The notes beneath the pieces are model-generated. The model searched no databases. It worked only from the letters and a program-made list of their open reading frames with translations, and was not told the origin of the DNA. Position numbers and translations under genes: made by a program. Positions 1 through 9,388 of a DNA stretch of 64,000 bases are shown piece by piece (position 1 is the first letter of the stretch; every line of letters begins with the position of its first letter). Source of the DNA: Paracoccaceae bacterium (GTDB lineage Bacteria > Pseudomonadota > Alphaproteobacteria > Rhodobacterales > Rhodobacteraceae); contig JANQRE010000044.1 in assembly GCA_028284705.1 (NCBI GenBank), positions 1 to 64,000 on the forward strand, in the 5' to 3' direction.

Positions 1-588
1 GATTTCCGTTTCAACGGCGGCGTCCAACTCGCTTTCGGGCACGGATTTCGCGATCACGCCGAGTGTCACCGCTTCCGCCGCGCCGAAAATCCGGCTCGAC
101 ATGAAGACGCGGCGAGCATTGGCCTCGCCCATGCGTGCCAGCACGTAAGGCCCGATGGTGGCCGGTAACAGGCCAAGACGGGTCTCGGTGAGGCCGAATT
201 TCGTGCCCTCACTCGCAATTGCCACATCCGCGACACAGGCCATGCCGACTCCGCCCCCGAAGGCAGACCCTTCAATCCGCGCGATCACCGGTTTCGGCAG
301 GCTGTTCCATTTGCCCAGCATGCTGGCGAGCTTCGTGGCTTCAGCACGGCGGGTCGCATCATCAGCTTGTGTCTGCGCACGCATCCAGTTGAGATCACCA
401 CCGGCGCAGAACTGCCCGCCCGCGCCAGTGAGCACGACCACCCGGCTGTCATCCTGCGCGAGCGTGTCGGCCATCACACTTAAAGCTTCGATCAATTCGC
501 TGGACAGCGCGTTGCGTTTCTCGGGGCGATTGAGGGTGACGGTTGCGACGCCACGCGCATCGCTCTCGCATAGAAGGACATCACTCAC
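1..588 (-). CDS. liuC: Methylglutaconyl-CoA hydratase (crotonase family), 3' part cut by window edge
   Basis: Enoyl-CoA hydratase/isomerase fold protein; 196 codons are visible and the C-terminus lies off the left edge. I see the crotonase oxyanion-hole segments (GQFCAGGDLN near residues 58-67 and IEGSAFGGGVGMA near 105-117) and the catalytic-glutamate stretch FGLTETRLGLLP with E135. Hydration of 3-methylglutaconyl-CoA to HMG-CoA is inferred from its place as the last gene of a leucine-degradation operon, directly after the HMG-CoA lyase gene. I chose a GTG start at 588, which overlaps the liuE stop by 8 bp and gives VSDVLLCES. A later in-frame start is possible. On sequence alone it could be another crotonase; the context makes LiuC the best call. 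Confidence 0.85.
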   Translation of the reverse strand, partial: MSDVLLCESDARGVATVTLNRPEKRNALSSELIEALSVMADTLAQDDSRVVVLTGAGGQFCAGGDLNWMRAQTQADDATRRAEATKLASMLGKWNSLPKPVIARIEGSAFGGGVGMACVADVAIASEGTKFGLTETRLGLLPATIGPYVLARMGEANARRVFMSSRIFGAAEAVTLGVIAKSVPESELDAAVETEI

Positions 589-1435
589 TGCGCAAACTCC
601 TTGCAAATTCAGCGGCTTGCGCGACACTCTTTACATCAAGCCCGGTCTGAAACCCCTGCGCTTCGACAAATGTCATCACCGCTTCCGTGGCGACATTGCC
701 CTGCGCGCCGGGCGCATAGGGGCAGCCGCCAAGCCCGCCGACCGAGGCGTCAAACACACGCAAACCATGCTCCAGACTCACCTCGATATTCGCCAAGGCG
801 CCGCCCGATGTATCGTGGAAATGGCCAGCCAGCCGCTCCACCGGAACCACCTCCGCGACCGCCGCCAGCATCGCATCCACGGCCTCCGGCGTGCCGCGTC
901 CGAGAGTTTCTCCCAGAGAAATCTCATAACACCCCGCCTCGAACAAATGCGCCGCGACACGGGCCACGTCTTGCGGCGCGGTCGGCCCGTCAAAGGGGCA
1001 ATCAGTGACGCAGGAGACATAGCCCCGCACCGGGATGCCATCTCCTTTCGCCGCGTCGAGGATCGGCGCAAACCGTTCAAAACTCTCAGAAATCGTCGCG
1101 TTGAGGTTCGCTTTCGAGAACCCTTCCGAGGCAGAGGCAAACACCGCAATCTCATCCGCTTTGGCCGCCACGGCGCCCGCATAGCCCTTCATGTTCGGTG
1201 TCAACGCCGCGTAAGAGACCCCCTCCGCCCGCGTGATCCCCGCCAGGACCTCTGCGCTGTCGGCCATCTGCGGCACCCATTTGGGCGAGACGAAACTCGC
1301 CACCTCGATCCGGCGGAACCCTGCAACCGAGAGCAGGTTTACGAGCCTGATCTTGTCCTCCGTCGGGATCAGGCGCGCCTCGTTCTGCAACCCGTCGCGC
1401 GGGCCAACCTCGAATATCTCTACCGTCTCTGTCAC
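581..1435 (-). CDS. liuE: Hydroxymethylglutaryl-CoA lyase
   Basis: Cleaves HMG-CoA to acetoacetate and acetyl-CoA, the last step of leucine degradation, in the cytoplasm. At 284 aa it has the usual bacterial length. Visible HMGL-like TIM-barrel features: GPRDGLQNE at residues 11-19 with the metal-binding D14, the metal ligands in HFHD at 205-208, and the catalytic-loop cysteine C238 in GGLGGCPYAPGAQGN. It starts with an ATGA overlap on the upstream glutathione transferase gene and ends inside the liuC start region, so translation is probably coupled along the operon. The symbol mvaB is an alternative name for the same enzyme. Confidence 0.95.
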   Translation of the reverse strand: MTETVEIFEVGPRDGLQNEARLIPTEDKIRLVNLLSVAGFRRIEVASFVSPKWVPQMADSAEVLAGITRAEGVSYAALTPNMKGYAGAVAAKADEIAVFASASEGFSKANLNATISESFERFAPILDAAKGDGIPVRGYVSCVTDCPFDGPTAPQDVARVAAHLFEAGCYEISLGETLGRGTPEAVDAMLAAVAEVVPVERLAGHFHDTSGGALANIEVSLEHGLRVFDASVGGLGGCPYAPGAQGNVATEAVMTFVEAQGFQTGLDVKSVAQAAEFARSLRSE

Positions 1436-2082
1436 GCCGGCACCGGATAGAAGTCTTTCTTGTAAATCCGCTCACTTTCCGGCGGCAGGGACGCCTGAAA
1501 CGCAGGCCGCTCCCGCAACCGCCCGTACCAGTCCATAAGCGCCGGGTAAGGATCGGGCTTTGCGTAATGGCTTCCGGAATAGACCGAGTAACCGCAAGCC
1601 ACATCTGCCGCCGAGAACCCGCTATCGAGGAGATAGTCCCGCCGCGCCAGGCGCCCATTCAGCGCCGCGTAACATTTGTCGAGCCGGGCCGCTTCGAGCT
1701 TCATGACAATCGGGCTGCGCATCTCGTCGTCGTATAGCGCCACATGTTGTTGGGTCAGCGCCGCCACGTGCTGCGCCATGGTTTCCGCAAAATGCACCCA
1801 GACGAGCCAATCTGCGCGCTCGGCATCGCCCGCCGCGCGCCCCAATCCGGTTTCCGGAAAAGCCTCACAGAGATATTCGATGATTGCTCCGGATTCGAAT
1901 AGCACCTTGCCGTCAATCTCCAGCGCAGGCACGCGGCCCGCCGGATTCAGCGCCAGATAGTCCGGTCCGCGCAAGTTCTTGCCGAAGGCATGGATCATCG
2001 TCTCGAACTCGACGCCCATCTCGTTCAGCAGCCACAAAACCCGCATCGAGCGGGTTTGGTGAGCATGGTGCAGCCGGATCAT
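1432..2082 (-). CDS. Glutathione S-transferase family protein in the leucine operon
   Basis: A 216 aa two-domain GST. The N-terminal thioredoxin-like half (about 1-78) has the H-SMRVLWLLNEMG start, the cis-proline segment NPAGRVPALEID and the glutathione-gamma-glutamyl motif LFESGAIIEYL. The C-terminal half is helical and ends in a typical RPAFQASLP segment. It overlaps the liuD stop by 4 bp (ATGA) and liuE by 4 bp, so it belongs to the leucine operon. Its substrate is unknown. A role in removing a reactive acyl-CoA or thiol adduct is only an inference from the location. Confidence 0.88.
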   Translation of the reverse strand: MIRLHHAHQTRSMRVLWLLNEMGVEFETMIHAFGKNLRGPDYLALNPAGRVPALEIDGKVLFESGAIIEYLCEAFPETGLGRAAGDAERADWLVWVHFAETMAQHVAALTQQHVALYDDEMRSPIVMKLEAARLDKCYAALNGRLARRDYLLDSGFSAADVACGYSVYSGSHYAKPDPYPALMDWYGRLRERPAFQASLPPESERIYKKDFYPVPA

Positions 2083-4007
2083 GTCTCCACCTCTTCCAGC
2101 CGCACCAGAAGATCACCGGAGGTCACTTGTGCGCCCTGTCCTACGGTCACTTCTGCGATCGTCCCGGCCCGGCTCGCGGTCAGGCGGTGCTCCATTTTCA
2201 TCGCTTCCAAAATCAGCAGCGGATCGCCTTCCTCGACCGCATCGCCAGCGGCGACCATGACCTCTTTCACGAGTCCCGGCATCGGTGCCAGCGTCGCATC
2301 GCTTGAGGCGGCATCGCTGGCCTGATCCAGCGGATCGACCCGGTCGAAGACATAGGTGTTGCCCAAGAATACGGCGATCTTTTCCGCGCCTTTCCAAAGG
2401 CTTGCAGAGATTTTCTCACCGTCGATCCGGAGGCTGGGCGTCATTTCGATACGGTGCGTGATGTCCTCAACTTCGACGTCGAAAACACCACGTCCCAGTA
2501 CCGAAACGCGAGCGATAACACCGTCTGCGTCATCCCCGAGCCGAACTTCCCAGGTCATCGGGCTCCAAAGCGAAAAGCCTTGCAGCGGCGCATCGTCATC
2601 AAGGCTGAGCGCAGCAATGGCCGCCAGCGCTTTGGTCCGTGTGCAGGGCTGGGGCGCGGCGGTCAGGGTCTCAGCGTCGCGGGCGATCAGCCCTGTGTCG
2701 ACATCGCCCTTTGCAAAGCCCTCATGACGGGTGAGAGCGCGCAAAAAGGCGAGATTGGTCGTCGTGCCGACAAGCTCCGTCTGCGAGATCGCAGTCTCCA
2801 ATTTTCGCAAAGCATCGCCCCGATCCGCGCCATGCACAGTGATTTTCGCAATCATCGGGTCGTAAAACGGGCTGATTTCATCGCCTTCCCGCACGCCCGT
2901 ATCGATCCGCGCCTCATCCGGGAAGCGTAGATGATCCAGCCGCCCTGTGGCGGGCAAAAACCCGGCGGGCACGTCTTCGGCATAGAGCCGCGCCTCGAAC
3001 GCGTGACCAGTGATCGAGAGGTTCTCCTGCCGGAGCGGCATGGGTTCGCCTGCCGCCACCCGCAATTGCCATTCGACCAGATCGATGCCCGTAATCTCTT
3101 CGGTGACAGGATGTTCGACCTGCAGCCGCGTGTTCATTTCCATGAAATAGAAGCGGTCGGGGCGGAGCCCGCCAGAGGCGTCCACAATGAACTCCACCGT
3201 GCCTGCGCCCTTGTAGCCCGCTGCCTTGGCGGCATTAACCGCCGCTTCGCCCATGGCCGCGCGCATCTCTTCCGTCATACCAGGGGCAGGCGCTTCTTCG
3301 ATGACTTTCTGATGGCGGCGCTGCAGCGAACAATCACGTTCATAGAGATAGACGGCATCGGTGCCATCCCCGAAGACCTGCACCTCGATATGGCGCGGCT
3401 TCTTGACGAATTTCTCGATCAGGACAGCGTCGTTGCCAAAGGCTGCCTTGGCCTCGGATTTCGCGTCGCGCAGGGCCGCCGCGAAGTCCTTGGGGTCTGA
3501 GACCTGCCGCATGCCCTTGCCGCCACCGCCCGCGACCGCCTTGATCAGGACCGGATATCCGATCTCATCTGCCCTGATGGGCAGCCTCGACTGATCGGGC
3601 CCGTGATAGCCGGGCACGACGGGCACGCCCGCCTCCTCCATCAGCTTCTTGGCGGCATCCTTCAGGCCCATGGCCCGGATGGCCGTGGCCGAAGGTCCGA
3701 TGAAGGTGAGGCACGCTGCCTCGATTTCTTCAACGAAATCAGGGTTTTCCGAGAGGAATCCGTAGCCCGGATGGATCGCCTGCGCGCCGGTTTTCAGCGC
3801 TGCGGCGATGATCGCATCGCCCCGCAGATAACTCTCCGCCGGAGTTGCCCCGCCAAGGGAAATGGCTTGATCGGCCATCTCTACATGGCGGGCTTGTGCA
3901 TCGATGTCGGAATGCACCGCCACGCTGCGCAAGCCCATCTTGCGGCAGGTCTCGATGACCCGGCAGGCGATCTCGCCGCGATTGGCGATGAGGATTTTGT
4001 CGAACAT
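2079..4007 (-). CDS. liuD: Methylcrotonyl-CoA carboxylase, biotin-carrying alpha subunit
   Basis: Carries the biotin carboxylase and biotin carboxyl carrier domains of 3-methylcrotonyl-CoA carboxylase. At 642 aa it is the expected length. It opens with the classic biotin carboxylase start MFDKILIANRGEIACRV, continues with an ATP-grasp domain including the glycine-rich loop KAVAGGGGKGM and the MNTRLQVEHPVTE motif, and ends with a biotinyl domain whose EAMKMEH contains the biotinylated lysine (about residue 600). Two GTG codons precede the ATG in frame (up to 4013). I chose the ATG at 4007 because it makes a TGATG junction with the preceding gene. It works with LiuB, encoded one gene upstream. 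An acetyl- or propionyl-CoA carboxylase is excluded by the operon content. Confidence 0.95.
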   Translation of the reverse strand: MFDKILIANRGEIACRVIETCRKMGLRSVAVHSDIDAQARHVEMADQAISLGGATPAESYLRGDAIIAAALKTGAQAIHPGYGFLSENPDFVEEIEAACLTFIGPSATAIRAMGLKDAAKKLMEEAGVPVVPGYHGPDQSRLPIRADEIGYPVLIKAVAGGGGKGMRQVSDPKDFAAALRDAKSEAKAAFGNDAVLIEKFVKKPRHIEVQVFGDGTDAVYLYERDCSLQRRHQKVIEEAPAPGMTEEMRAAMGEAAVNAAKAAGYKGAGTVEFIVDASGGLRPDRFYFMEMNTRLQVEHPVTEEITGIDLVEWQLRVAAGEPMPLRQENLSITGHAFEARLYAEDVPAGFLPATGRLDHLRFPDEARIDTGVREGDEISPFYDPMIAKITVHGADRGDALRKLETAISQTELVGTTTNLAFLRALTRHEGFAKGDVDTGLIARDAETLTAAPQPCTRTKALAAIAALSLDDDAPLQGFSLWSPMTWEVRLGDDADGVIARVSVLGRGVFDVEVEDITHRIEMTPSLRIDGEKISASLWKGAEKIAVFLGNTYVFDRVDPLDQASDAASSDATLAPMPGLVKEVMVAAGDAVEEGDPLLILEAMKMEHRLTASRAGTIAEVTVGQGAQVTSGDLLVRLEEVET

Positions 4008-4696
4008 CACCACCAGGACCCGCTGGTTTTGTCCTGTAAATGCGCCGTGACATGGGCGGGGAGTGGCCAGGCGTCGTAATCCATGCCGGCGGTCGCACCG
4101 CCCTGCTGGCCCTTATAGGCGTGCAGGTAGAGGTCGCGGTGCAGGGTGACGTCGATCCGCTCCAGAGCGTCATCCACGCGAGCCTTCAGATCATCGACCT
4201 TGTCTTCGAGCTTGGCCTCGTCACTTTTGCTCTTCATCCAATCGGGCAAACCGACCATGGAGGCGATGGCTTTACCAGCCCCTGTCGCGATCAAGATGAC
4301 CAGGTAAGCGGTGAGGTTCGAGACCAATTGTCCCGCAATATCAATGCCAAAGTCCCAGGTCAGCCAGCCCCGACCCGACTTCTTTTGCCCCAGTTCGGCG
4401 CGCATGCGATCAAACTCTTCAGCGAAGGTTTGGCGGAAATGGCGGGCGAAGATAGTGCGGTCGAAATCGTCGCGGCCCGCCCACAGGCGCAGTTTCGGGC
4501 GTACGAACATGCCAGACTTTGATCGATCGACGAAGGTCTCGAAATCGAAGAGGAAAAAATAGTCTTCTGGGTCCGGCGAGTTGTGGATCAGATAGACCGG
4601 GATCTCGACTTCGGAGCCGAGGGCCGGCAGTTTGAACTCCGGCAGCGCGCCCAGCGCCTTGTCCGCCAAACCTTTGGGATCAAACGGTAATTTCAT
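4007..4696 (-). CDS. Uncharacterised protein with one hydrophobic segment and a coiled coil, between liuB and liuD
   Basis: 229 aa; I do not recognise a named family. The N-terminal part has a proline-rich stretch then a compact region with PVYLIHNSPDPEDYFFLFDFETF. A hydrophobic segment (about 124-150, LVSNLTAYLVILIATGAGKAIASMVG) could span or dip into the membrane. It is followed by a charged, coiled-coil-like stretch (KLEDKVDDLKARVDDALERIDV). There is no signal peptide. The start at 4696 has a strong ribosome site (GGAGGGG) 16 bp after liuB, and the stop overlaps the liuD start (TGATG). An upstream in-frame start at 4747 lies inside liuB and is less likely. Co-transcription suggests a link to methylcrotonyl-CoA carboxylase, but no function can be read from the sequence. 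Confidence 0.8.
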   Translation of the reverse strand: MKLPFDPKGLADKALGALPEFKLPALGSEVEIPVYLIHNSPDPEDYFFLFDFETFVDRSKSGMFVRPKLRLWAGRDDFDRTIFARHFRQTFAEEFDRMRAELGQKKSGRGWLTWDFGIDIAGQLVSNLTAYLVILIATGAGKAIASMVGLPDWMKSKSDEAKLEDKVDDLKARVDDALERIDVTLHRDLYLHAYKGQQGGATAGMDYDAWPLPAHVTAHLQDKTSGSWW

Positions 4697-4712
4697 GTCT
4701 GGCCCCTCCTCA

Positions 4713-6317
4713 TTACATCCGGAACACGCCGAAACGTGTCTCCTCAATCGGCGCGTTCAGTGCTGCACTTAAGGATAGTGCCAGAACCTCGCGCGATTTG
4801 CGGGGGTCGATGATGCCGTCATCCCAGAGCCGAGCGGAGGCGTAGAGCGGATGCGATTGATGCTCGAATTGGTCAATAACCGGTTGTTTAAATTTGGTTT
4901 CTTCTGCCTCGGACCATGTCCCGCCCTTACGCTCGATCGCCTCGCGCTTCACGGTTGCGAGCACACCTGCGGCCTGCGCGCCGCCCATGACAGAGATGCG
5001 GGAATTCGGCCAGGACCACATGAAGCGCGGCCCGTAAGCCCTTCCAGCCATTCCATAATTTCCCGCTCCAAAGGAACCGCCGACCAGCATGGTGATCTTC
5101 GGGACAGAGGTCGTGGCCACAGCCGTCACCATCTTTGCCCCATGCCGTGCAATACCTTGATTTTCGTAGGTTTTCCCGACCATGAAGCCGGTGATATTCT
5201 GCAAAAACAGCAGAGGAATCCGCCGCTGCGAACACAGCTCGACAAAATGCGCGCCCTTCTGAGCAGACTCAGAAAACAACACGCCATTATTGGCGATGAT
5301 GCCGACATGCATCCCGAAAAGTTCAGCAAAACCAGTGACTAAGGTCTCTCCGAACCGTGCTTTGAACTCGTCAAAACGGGAGCCATCCACGAGCCGCATG
5401 ATGACTTCGCGGATGTCGTAAGGCGTTGTTAAGGACGCAGGAACGACGCCCAATAATTCGGCAGGATCGTAGGCAGGTGCACAATTTTTAGGCAGTTTGA
5501 AAACTTTTTCCTCCGCGCCGCCCAAATTTTGAACAGCCCGCCGCGCCAGTGCGAGAGCATGGGCGTCATCCTCGGCGAGGTAATCTGCAACCCCAGAAAG
5601 GCGGGTATGCACATCACCGCCGCCGAGGTCCTCGGCTGTGACCACCTCCCCGGTGGCGGCTTTCACAAGCGGCGGTCCGGCGAGGAAAATCGTGCCTTGC
5701 TCTTTCACGATGATCGTGACGTCAGACATGGCGGGCACGTAAGCCCCGCCAGCGGTGCAGGAGCCCATGACGACAGCAATCTGGGCAATGCCCTTGGCCG
5801 ACATCTGCGCCTGATTGTAGAAGATGCGCCCGAAATGGTCGCGGTCGGGGAAGACCTCGTCCTGATTGGGCAGGTTCGCGCCGCCGGAATCGACAAGGTA
5901 GACGCAGGGCAGACGGTTTTCCTCGGCGATCTCCTGGGCGCGGAGATGTTTCTTCACCGTCATCGGGTAATAGGTGCCGCCCTTCACCGTGGCGTCGTTG
6001 CAAATCACCATGACCTGACGGCCTGCAACCTGTCCCACCCCGGCGATCACCCCGGCGCAAGGGGCGGCGCCGTTATACATGCCGTGAGCAGCCGTCGCTC
6101 CGACCTCCAGGAATGGCGATCCGGGATCGAGCAGGTTCGCCACCCGGTCGCGGGGCAGCATCTTGCCGCGGGCCGTGTGACGCTCGCGGGGGCCCTCGCC
6201 GCCCCCTTGGCTCGCCATCTCAGCAGCCTCGCGCACCAGATCAAGCGCGGCACGGTTGGCGGCCTCATTGGCGCGGAACTCGTCGGAGTTGGGGGATATG
6301 GCAGAGGTGAGTTTCAT
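4713..6317 (-). CDS. liuB: Methylcrotonyl-CoA carboxylase, carboxyltransferase beta subunit
   Basis: Transfers the carboxyl group from biotin on LiuD to 3-methylcrotonyl-CoA. The 534 aa length fits. Both crotonase-like carboxyltransferase halves are visible: the N-terminal [23 protein letters not shown] segment, [38 protein letters not shown] and [15 protein letters not shown], then the C-terminal [15 protein letters not shown] and the [23 protein letters not shown] region typical of MccB. It begins with an ATGA overlap on the stop of the small LprI-like gene and is followed by the 229 aa unknown gene after 16 bp. Confidence 0.96.
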   Translation of the reverse strand: MKLTSAISPNSDEFRANEAANRAALDLVREAAEMASQGGGEGPRERHTARGKMLPRDRVANLLDPGSPFLEVGATAAHGMYNGAAPCAGVIAGVGQVAGRQVMVICNDATVKGGTYYPMTVKKHLRAQEIAEENRLPCVYLVDSGGANLPNQDEVFPDRDHFGRIFYNQAQMSAKGIAQIAVVMGSCTAGGAYVPAMSDVTIIVKEQGTIFLAGPPLVKAATGEVVTAEDLGGGDVHTRLSGVADYLAEDDAHALALARRAVQNLGGAEEKVFKLPKNCAPAYDPAELLGVVPASLTTPYDIREVIMRLVDGSRFDEFKARFGETLVTGFAELFGMHVGIIANNGVLFSESAQKGAHFVELCSQRRIPLLFLQNITGFMVGKTYENQGIARHGAKMVTAVATTSVPKITMLVGGSFGAGNYGMAGRAYGPRFMWSWPNSRISVMGGAQAAGVLATVKREAIERKGGTWSEAEETKFKQPVIDQFEHQSHPLYASARLWDDGIIDPRKSREVLALSLSAALNAPIEETRFGVFRM

Positions 6318-6793
6318 GGTCTGCTACAGTAGCTCGCGGCGGAGCGGCCATCGCGGCAGGCGGCGAGCTCGGCGGAGAAGCCCACCATCTCGGTGATGGA
6401 ACAGCCCAGGCGGGCGGCTTCCTGCCCGGCTTGAGGTTTGTCTTCCGCGACGCTCTGACATTTCTGGATGACGTAGCCGGTCCATTGGCCGCGGAGCTTT
6501 GCCAATTCGACGGCACCTTCGGCAGTGATGGCGGCGTTGACCTCCTCCTGGAGGTTTTCGACAGTGGCGCTCCACGCCTTGCGGGTCTCGTCCAGGCAAG
6601 CCAAGTGAGCCTCGCTGCCCACCTCATCCGTCGCGCAGCCTGCGAAAATCAGGTTGAGGCATTGTCCCCAAGTGGTTGAACCACCGAGATTTTCGGTGCA
6701 GTTCCACGCGTTGACATGGGCGTCCGGATAGGCCGTTTGTTCTGCCCATAGAGGGGTCGCGGCGAGGGCCAGGAGCGGGATCAGGGTTTTCAT
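6314..6793 (-). CDS. Exported LprI-like (DUF1311-like) cysteine-rich protein
   Basis: 159 aa with a cleavable signal peptide ([17 protein letters not shown], cut near AEQTA). The mature part has paired cysteines and two segments that resemble the lysozyme-inhibitor LprI family: a [23 protein letters not shown] stretch split by the family spacing, and [13 protein letters not shown], which resembles the RxAWxxYRDAxC repeat. I chose the ATG at 6793, which makes an ATGA overlap with the preceding gene. The longer frame reaching 7009 would bury the signal peptide. Periplasmic location is inferred. Why such a protein sits in a cytoplasmic leucine operon is unexplained. Confidence 0.75.
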   Translation of the reverse strand: MKTLIPLLALAATPLWAEQTAYPDAHVNAWNCTENLGGSTTWGQCLNLIFAGCATDEVGSEAHLACLDETRKAWSATVENLQEEVNAAITAEGAVELAKLRGQWTGYVIQKCQSVAEDKPQAGQEAARLGCSITEMVGFSAELAACRDGRSAASYCSRP

Positions 6794-7089
6794 GTGGCCT
6801 CTTGATCGGTGGTCACGGGCAGGAGCGCCCCGAGCTTGTTTACGGGGTAAATGCGCGCCGTCCCATCGCCAGACCGGCAGATAACTTCGATCCAGACTGG
6901 GGTTTGTCCCGGCGTTGCGACGCAGTCGGTAGGATCGCCGCCGGTCTCTGCCACATATTTTGCGGCATAGGTGTTGATGACATCCGTTTCCGTGAGATTG
7001 GCCTGCCAATAGCCCGCGCGGAAGGCGAGCAGTGAGGCGACGAGCGTCAGGGCCGCGAGGGGGAGGAAGAAGAGGATACGGCGGGTCAT
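6790..7089 (-). CDS. Small membrane-anchored or exported hypothetical protein
   Basis: 99 aa. It begins MTRRILFFLPLAALTLVASLLAFRAG, a basic start plus one hydrophobic helix that could be an uncleaved anchor or a signal peptide. The rest is a small soluble domain with two cysteines (DCVATPG and VICRSGDG), which could form a disulfide outside the membrane. It is joined to both neighbours by 4-bp ATGA overlaps, which supports the start at 7089 and expression as part of the liu operon. I recognise no family. Confidence 0.72.
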   Translation of the reverse strand: MTRRILFFLPLAALTLVASLLAFRAGYWQANLTETDVINTYAAKYVAETGGDPTDCVATPGQTPVWIEVICRSGDGTARIYPVNKLGALLPVTTDQEAT

Positions 7090-7634
7090 TTGGCTTCGAT
7101 GGAGGACAGGTAGCGCCCCATCGCTTCCGTTGCTTCGAGATTTGTCAGGCTGAGATAGAGTTCGCAGGCCAGTGCTTCGGGGTAATTTTCGCCCAGCACG
7201 GCTTGCAGAACATCCGGGTCGTCTGGACAGGTGCGCGATGCGGTGTCGTAGTTTTCGATGCGCCGGGCGGCGAGTGGCGCGAGCGCGTTGAGGTTTAGCT
7301 GGGCGATGTCGGCCCGGATTGCGGTGTCGTTTTGGTCTGCGGCCTGAGCCCAGCGGTCGGTTAAGGCGTCGTGGCAATCATCATCCCCGCAGGCGGCGAT
7401 GGCCTCCTTCCGGCAGATGCGGGTGGCGATGACCTCCGCCGAGACCACCAGTTTTGGGTCGCAGGCCGAGAGCGGTGTACATGCTTCATGCGGGAAGCGT
7501 TGGGAGAAGACGGCAGCGACACGGGTTTCGTCGGTGAGGCAGGTGTCCAATTCCTCAAAGCCAGTGGCTAGCCCCGGACTAGGTTGGGCGAAGATCAGGG
7601 CGGCGAGGGAAAGGAAGAGCGGCATGCGGGTCAT
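7086..7634 (-). CDS. Exported cysteine-rich hypothetical protein in the leucine operon
   Basis: 182 aa with a signal peptide ([23 protein letters not shown]). The mature protein is acidic and has about nine cysteines in pairs (for example EACTPLSACDP, AACGDDDCHDAL, TCPDDPDV, ALACELYL), a pattern fitting a disulfide-bonded periplasmic protein. It is linked by ATGA overlaps to the genes before and after it. It loosely resembles its neighbours in cysteine spacing, so the group may be a divergent family, but I cannot assign a function. Confidence 0.72.
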   Translation of the reverse strand: MTRMPLFLSLAALIFAQPSPGLATGFEELDTCLTDETRVAAVFSQRFPHEACTPLSACDPKLVVSAEVIATRICRKEAIAACGDDDCHDALTDRWAQAADQNDTAIRADIAQLNLNALAPLAARRIENYDTASRTCPDDPDVLQAVLGENYPEALACELYLSLTNLEATEAMGRYLSSIEAK

Positions 7635-8194
7635 TTCGCGTTGACCTCACTTTCGATGACAAACCGCTTGACCCTAAGGTATCTGCTGTAAAACACCGAC
7701 GCTTCGTAGTTCAGAAGTAAGGTCTCAGGCCGCAATTTCGGGTATGGCGAGACCATGTATAGCATCCACATCGAGCGGCTGAAATCGTCTTGTTCGCTTT
7801 CGATGTACTCTTCCAGACGTTTTGTAGTCGTCCGGGACACTTCTCCCCCCATCAACCGCCGGTACCTGATCTTGTAGTCCTGTCGCGTCTCAGGATCGGC
7901 AATGATCTCTGTCGGTAAGGTCAGGGAACGCTCCCAAAGAACATCAAGAACCATCTGACTGCTTGACCGCAAGCAAGATTCTGGCGCGTCCGCGTGACGG
8001 CAGAGCTGAACAAGCGTCATGTAACACGCGCTGTTGGGTCGAAGCGCCTTATGCCGGTTGGTGGTGCGACGCGCTTCAAAGTAAAACTGCCAATCGTCTT
8101 CAGCACCATCGAGGCATCTGGAGAAAAACTCCCTTGGCTCAAAGGCTTGAGCAGGCGCGCCCAGGACGAGAAGTGAGAGGAGTAACCACCTCAC
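7631..8194 (-). CDS. Exported hypothetical protein directly after liuA
   Basis: 187 aa from a GTG at 8194 that overlaps the liuA stop (GTGA), giving [17 protein letters not shown], a signal peptide. The longer open frame to 8386 is antisense-free but lies inside liuA in another frame and is not credible. The mature part is polar and helical, with cysteines in [30 protein letters not shown]; the last cluster is weakly LprI-like. The C-terminal half is rich in charged residues with [26 protein letters not shown]. No function is assigned. Confidence 0.72.
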   Translation of the reverse strand: MRWLLLSLLVLGAPAQAFEPREFFSRCLDGAEDDWQFYFEARRTTNRHKALRPNSACYMTLVQLCRHADAPESCLRSSSQMVLDVLWERSLTLPTEIIADPETRQDYKIRYRRLMGGEVSRTTTKRLEEYIESEQDDFSRSMWMLYMVSPYPKLRPETLLLNYEASVFYSRYLRVKRFVIESEVNAK

Positions 8195-9354
8195 CCCATC
8201 GCCCCCACCAACTCGCGACCCACGAGCATGCGGCGGATCTCGGAGGTGCCGGCGCCGATTTCCATGAGTTTGGCGTCGCGGAAGATGCGCGCGACGGGGG
8301 CGTCGTTGAGGAACCCGGCCCCGCCCATGGCCTGCACCGCCTGGTGGGCCTGCTTCATCCCCTCCTCGGAGGCGTAGAGACAGCAAGCGGCGGCGTCCTG
8401 GCGGGTGACGGTGCCGTTATCGCAGGCTTTGGCGACCTCGTAGACATAGGCGCGGGCGGAGTTCATGGCGGTGTACATATCCGCGATCTTGCCTTGCATG
8501 AGTTGGAAGTTGCCGATGGGCTCGCCGAACTGCTTGCGCTCGGCCATGTAGGGCATGATTTCGTCCAGGCAGGCGGCCATGATGCCGGTGCCGATGCCTG
8601 CTAGCACGACACGTTCGTAATCGAGGCCGGACATCAGCACTCGGACGCCTTTGCCCTCCTCCCCGAGCACGTTCTCGAAGGGTACTTCGACATCCTCGAA
8701 GATCAGTTCGGCGGTGTTGGAGCCGCGCATGCCGAGCTTGTCGAAATGGGGAGACGTGGAGAAGCCATGCATCTCCTTTTCAATGATGAAGGCGGTGATG
8801 CCTTTGGACCCGGCCTCGGGGTCGGTCTTGGCGTAGACCACGAGGGTTGAGGCGTCGGGGCCGTTGGTGATCCAGTATTTGTTGCCGTTGAGGCGGTAGT
8901 GATCGTTGCGCTTTTCGGCGCGGAGCTTCATCGAGACGACATCCGAGCCTGCGCCCGCCTCGGACATGGCGAGTGCGCCGACATGTTCGCCGGAGATGAG
9001 CTTTGGCAGGTATCTCTGTTTTTGCTCCTCGGTGCCGTTGAGCTTGATCTGGTTGACGCAAAGATTGGAATGCGCGCCGTAGGAGAGCGATACAGAGGCG
9101 GAGGCGCGAGCGATCTCCTCGACGGCGATGACATGGGCGAGATAGGACATGCCCGCGCCGCCATAGGCTTCGTCCACGGTGATGCCCAAGAGCCCCAATT
9201 CACCCATCTCGGTCCAAAGCTCGGAGGGGAAGGTATTTGAGCGGTCAATCTCGGCCGCCAAAGGCTTCACCCGCTCCTGAGCCCAGCGATGTACCATGTC
9301 ACGCAGCGCATTGACGTCTTCGCCGAGATCGAAACTCATGGAATGGGGAAACAT
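8191..9354 (-). CDS. liuA: Isovaleryl-CoA dehydrogenase
   Basis: FAD enzyme oxidising isovaleryl-CoA to 3-methylcrotonyl-CoA, the committed step of the pathway in this operon; electrons go to ETF. At 387 aa it has full acyl-CoA dehydrogenase length. Visible are the FAD/substrate segment [16 protein letters not shown] (127-142), KYWITNG (159-165), and the IVD-type catalytic glutamate E247 in [12 protein letters not shown], whose position in helix G is diagnostic of isovaleryl- over other acyl-CoA dehydrogenases. The C-terminus has the [13 protein letters not shown] and [20 protein letters not shown] motifs. Translation may start at the ATG at 9354 or at MSFDLGED (9339). It is the first gene of the operon. 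Confidence 0.95.
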   Translation of the reverse strand: MFPHSMSFDLGEDVNALRDMVHRWAQERVKPLAAEIDRSNTFPSELWTEMGELGLLGITVDEAYGGAGMSYLAHVIAVEEIARASASVSLSYGAHSNLCVNQIKLNGTEEQKQRYLPKLISGEHVGALAMSEAGAGSDVVSMKLRAEKRNDHYRLNGNKYWITNGPDASTLVVYAKTDPEAGSKGITAFIIEKEMHGFSTSPHFDKLGMRGSNTAELIFEDVEVPFENVLGEEGKGVRVLMSGLDYERVVLAGIGTGIMAACLDEIMPYMAERKQFGEPIGNFQLMQGKIADMYTAMNSARAYVYEVAKACDNGTVTRQDAAACCLYASEEGMKQAHQAVQAMGGAGFLNDAPVARIFRDAKLMEIGAGTSEIRRMLVGRELVGAMG

Positions 9355-9372
9355 GGGCGATATCCGAATTTA

Positions 9373-9388
9373 TTGAACGAGCGTTCAA
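9373..9388. promoter_or_regulatory. Palindromic operator TTGAACG-AG-CGTTCAA at the liu promoter
   Basis: A perfect 7-bp inverted repeat with a 2-bp centre, starting one base after the -10 box and covering the predicted transcription start. The position fits repression. The GAACG-n2-CGTTC shape is typical of TetR-family operators. Leucine/isovalerate operons in proteobacteria are known to be controlled by LiuR (MerR) or LiuQ (TetR); no regulator gene is present in this window, so which protein binds is open. Confidence 0.65.

Noticed and set aside
155-1450. A 431-codon open frame on the plus strand
   Set aside because: It lies wholly opposite to liuE and liuC, which have clear family motifs; GC-rich codon bias commonly opens the antisense frame.
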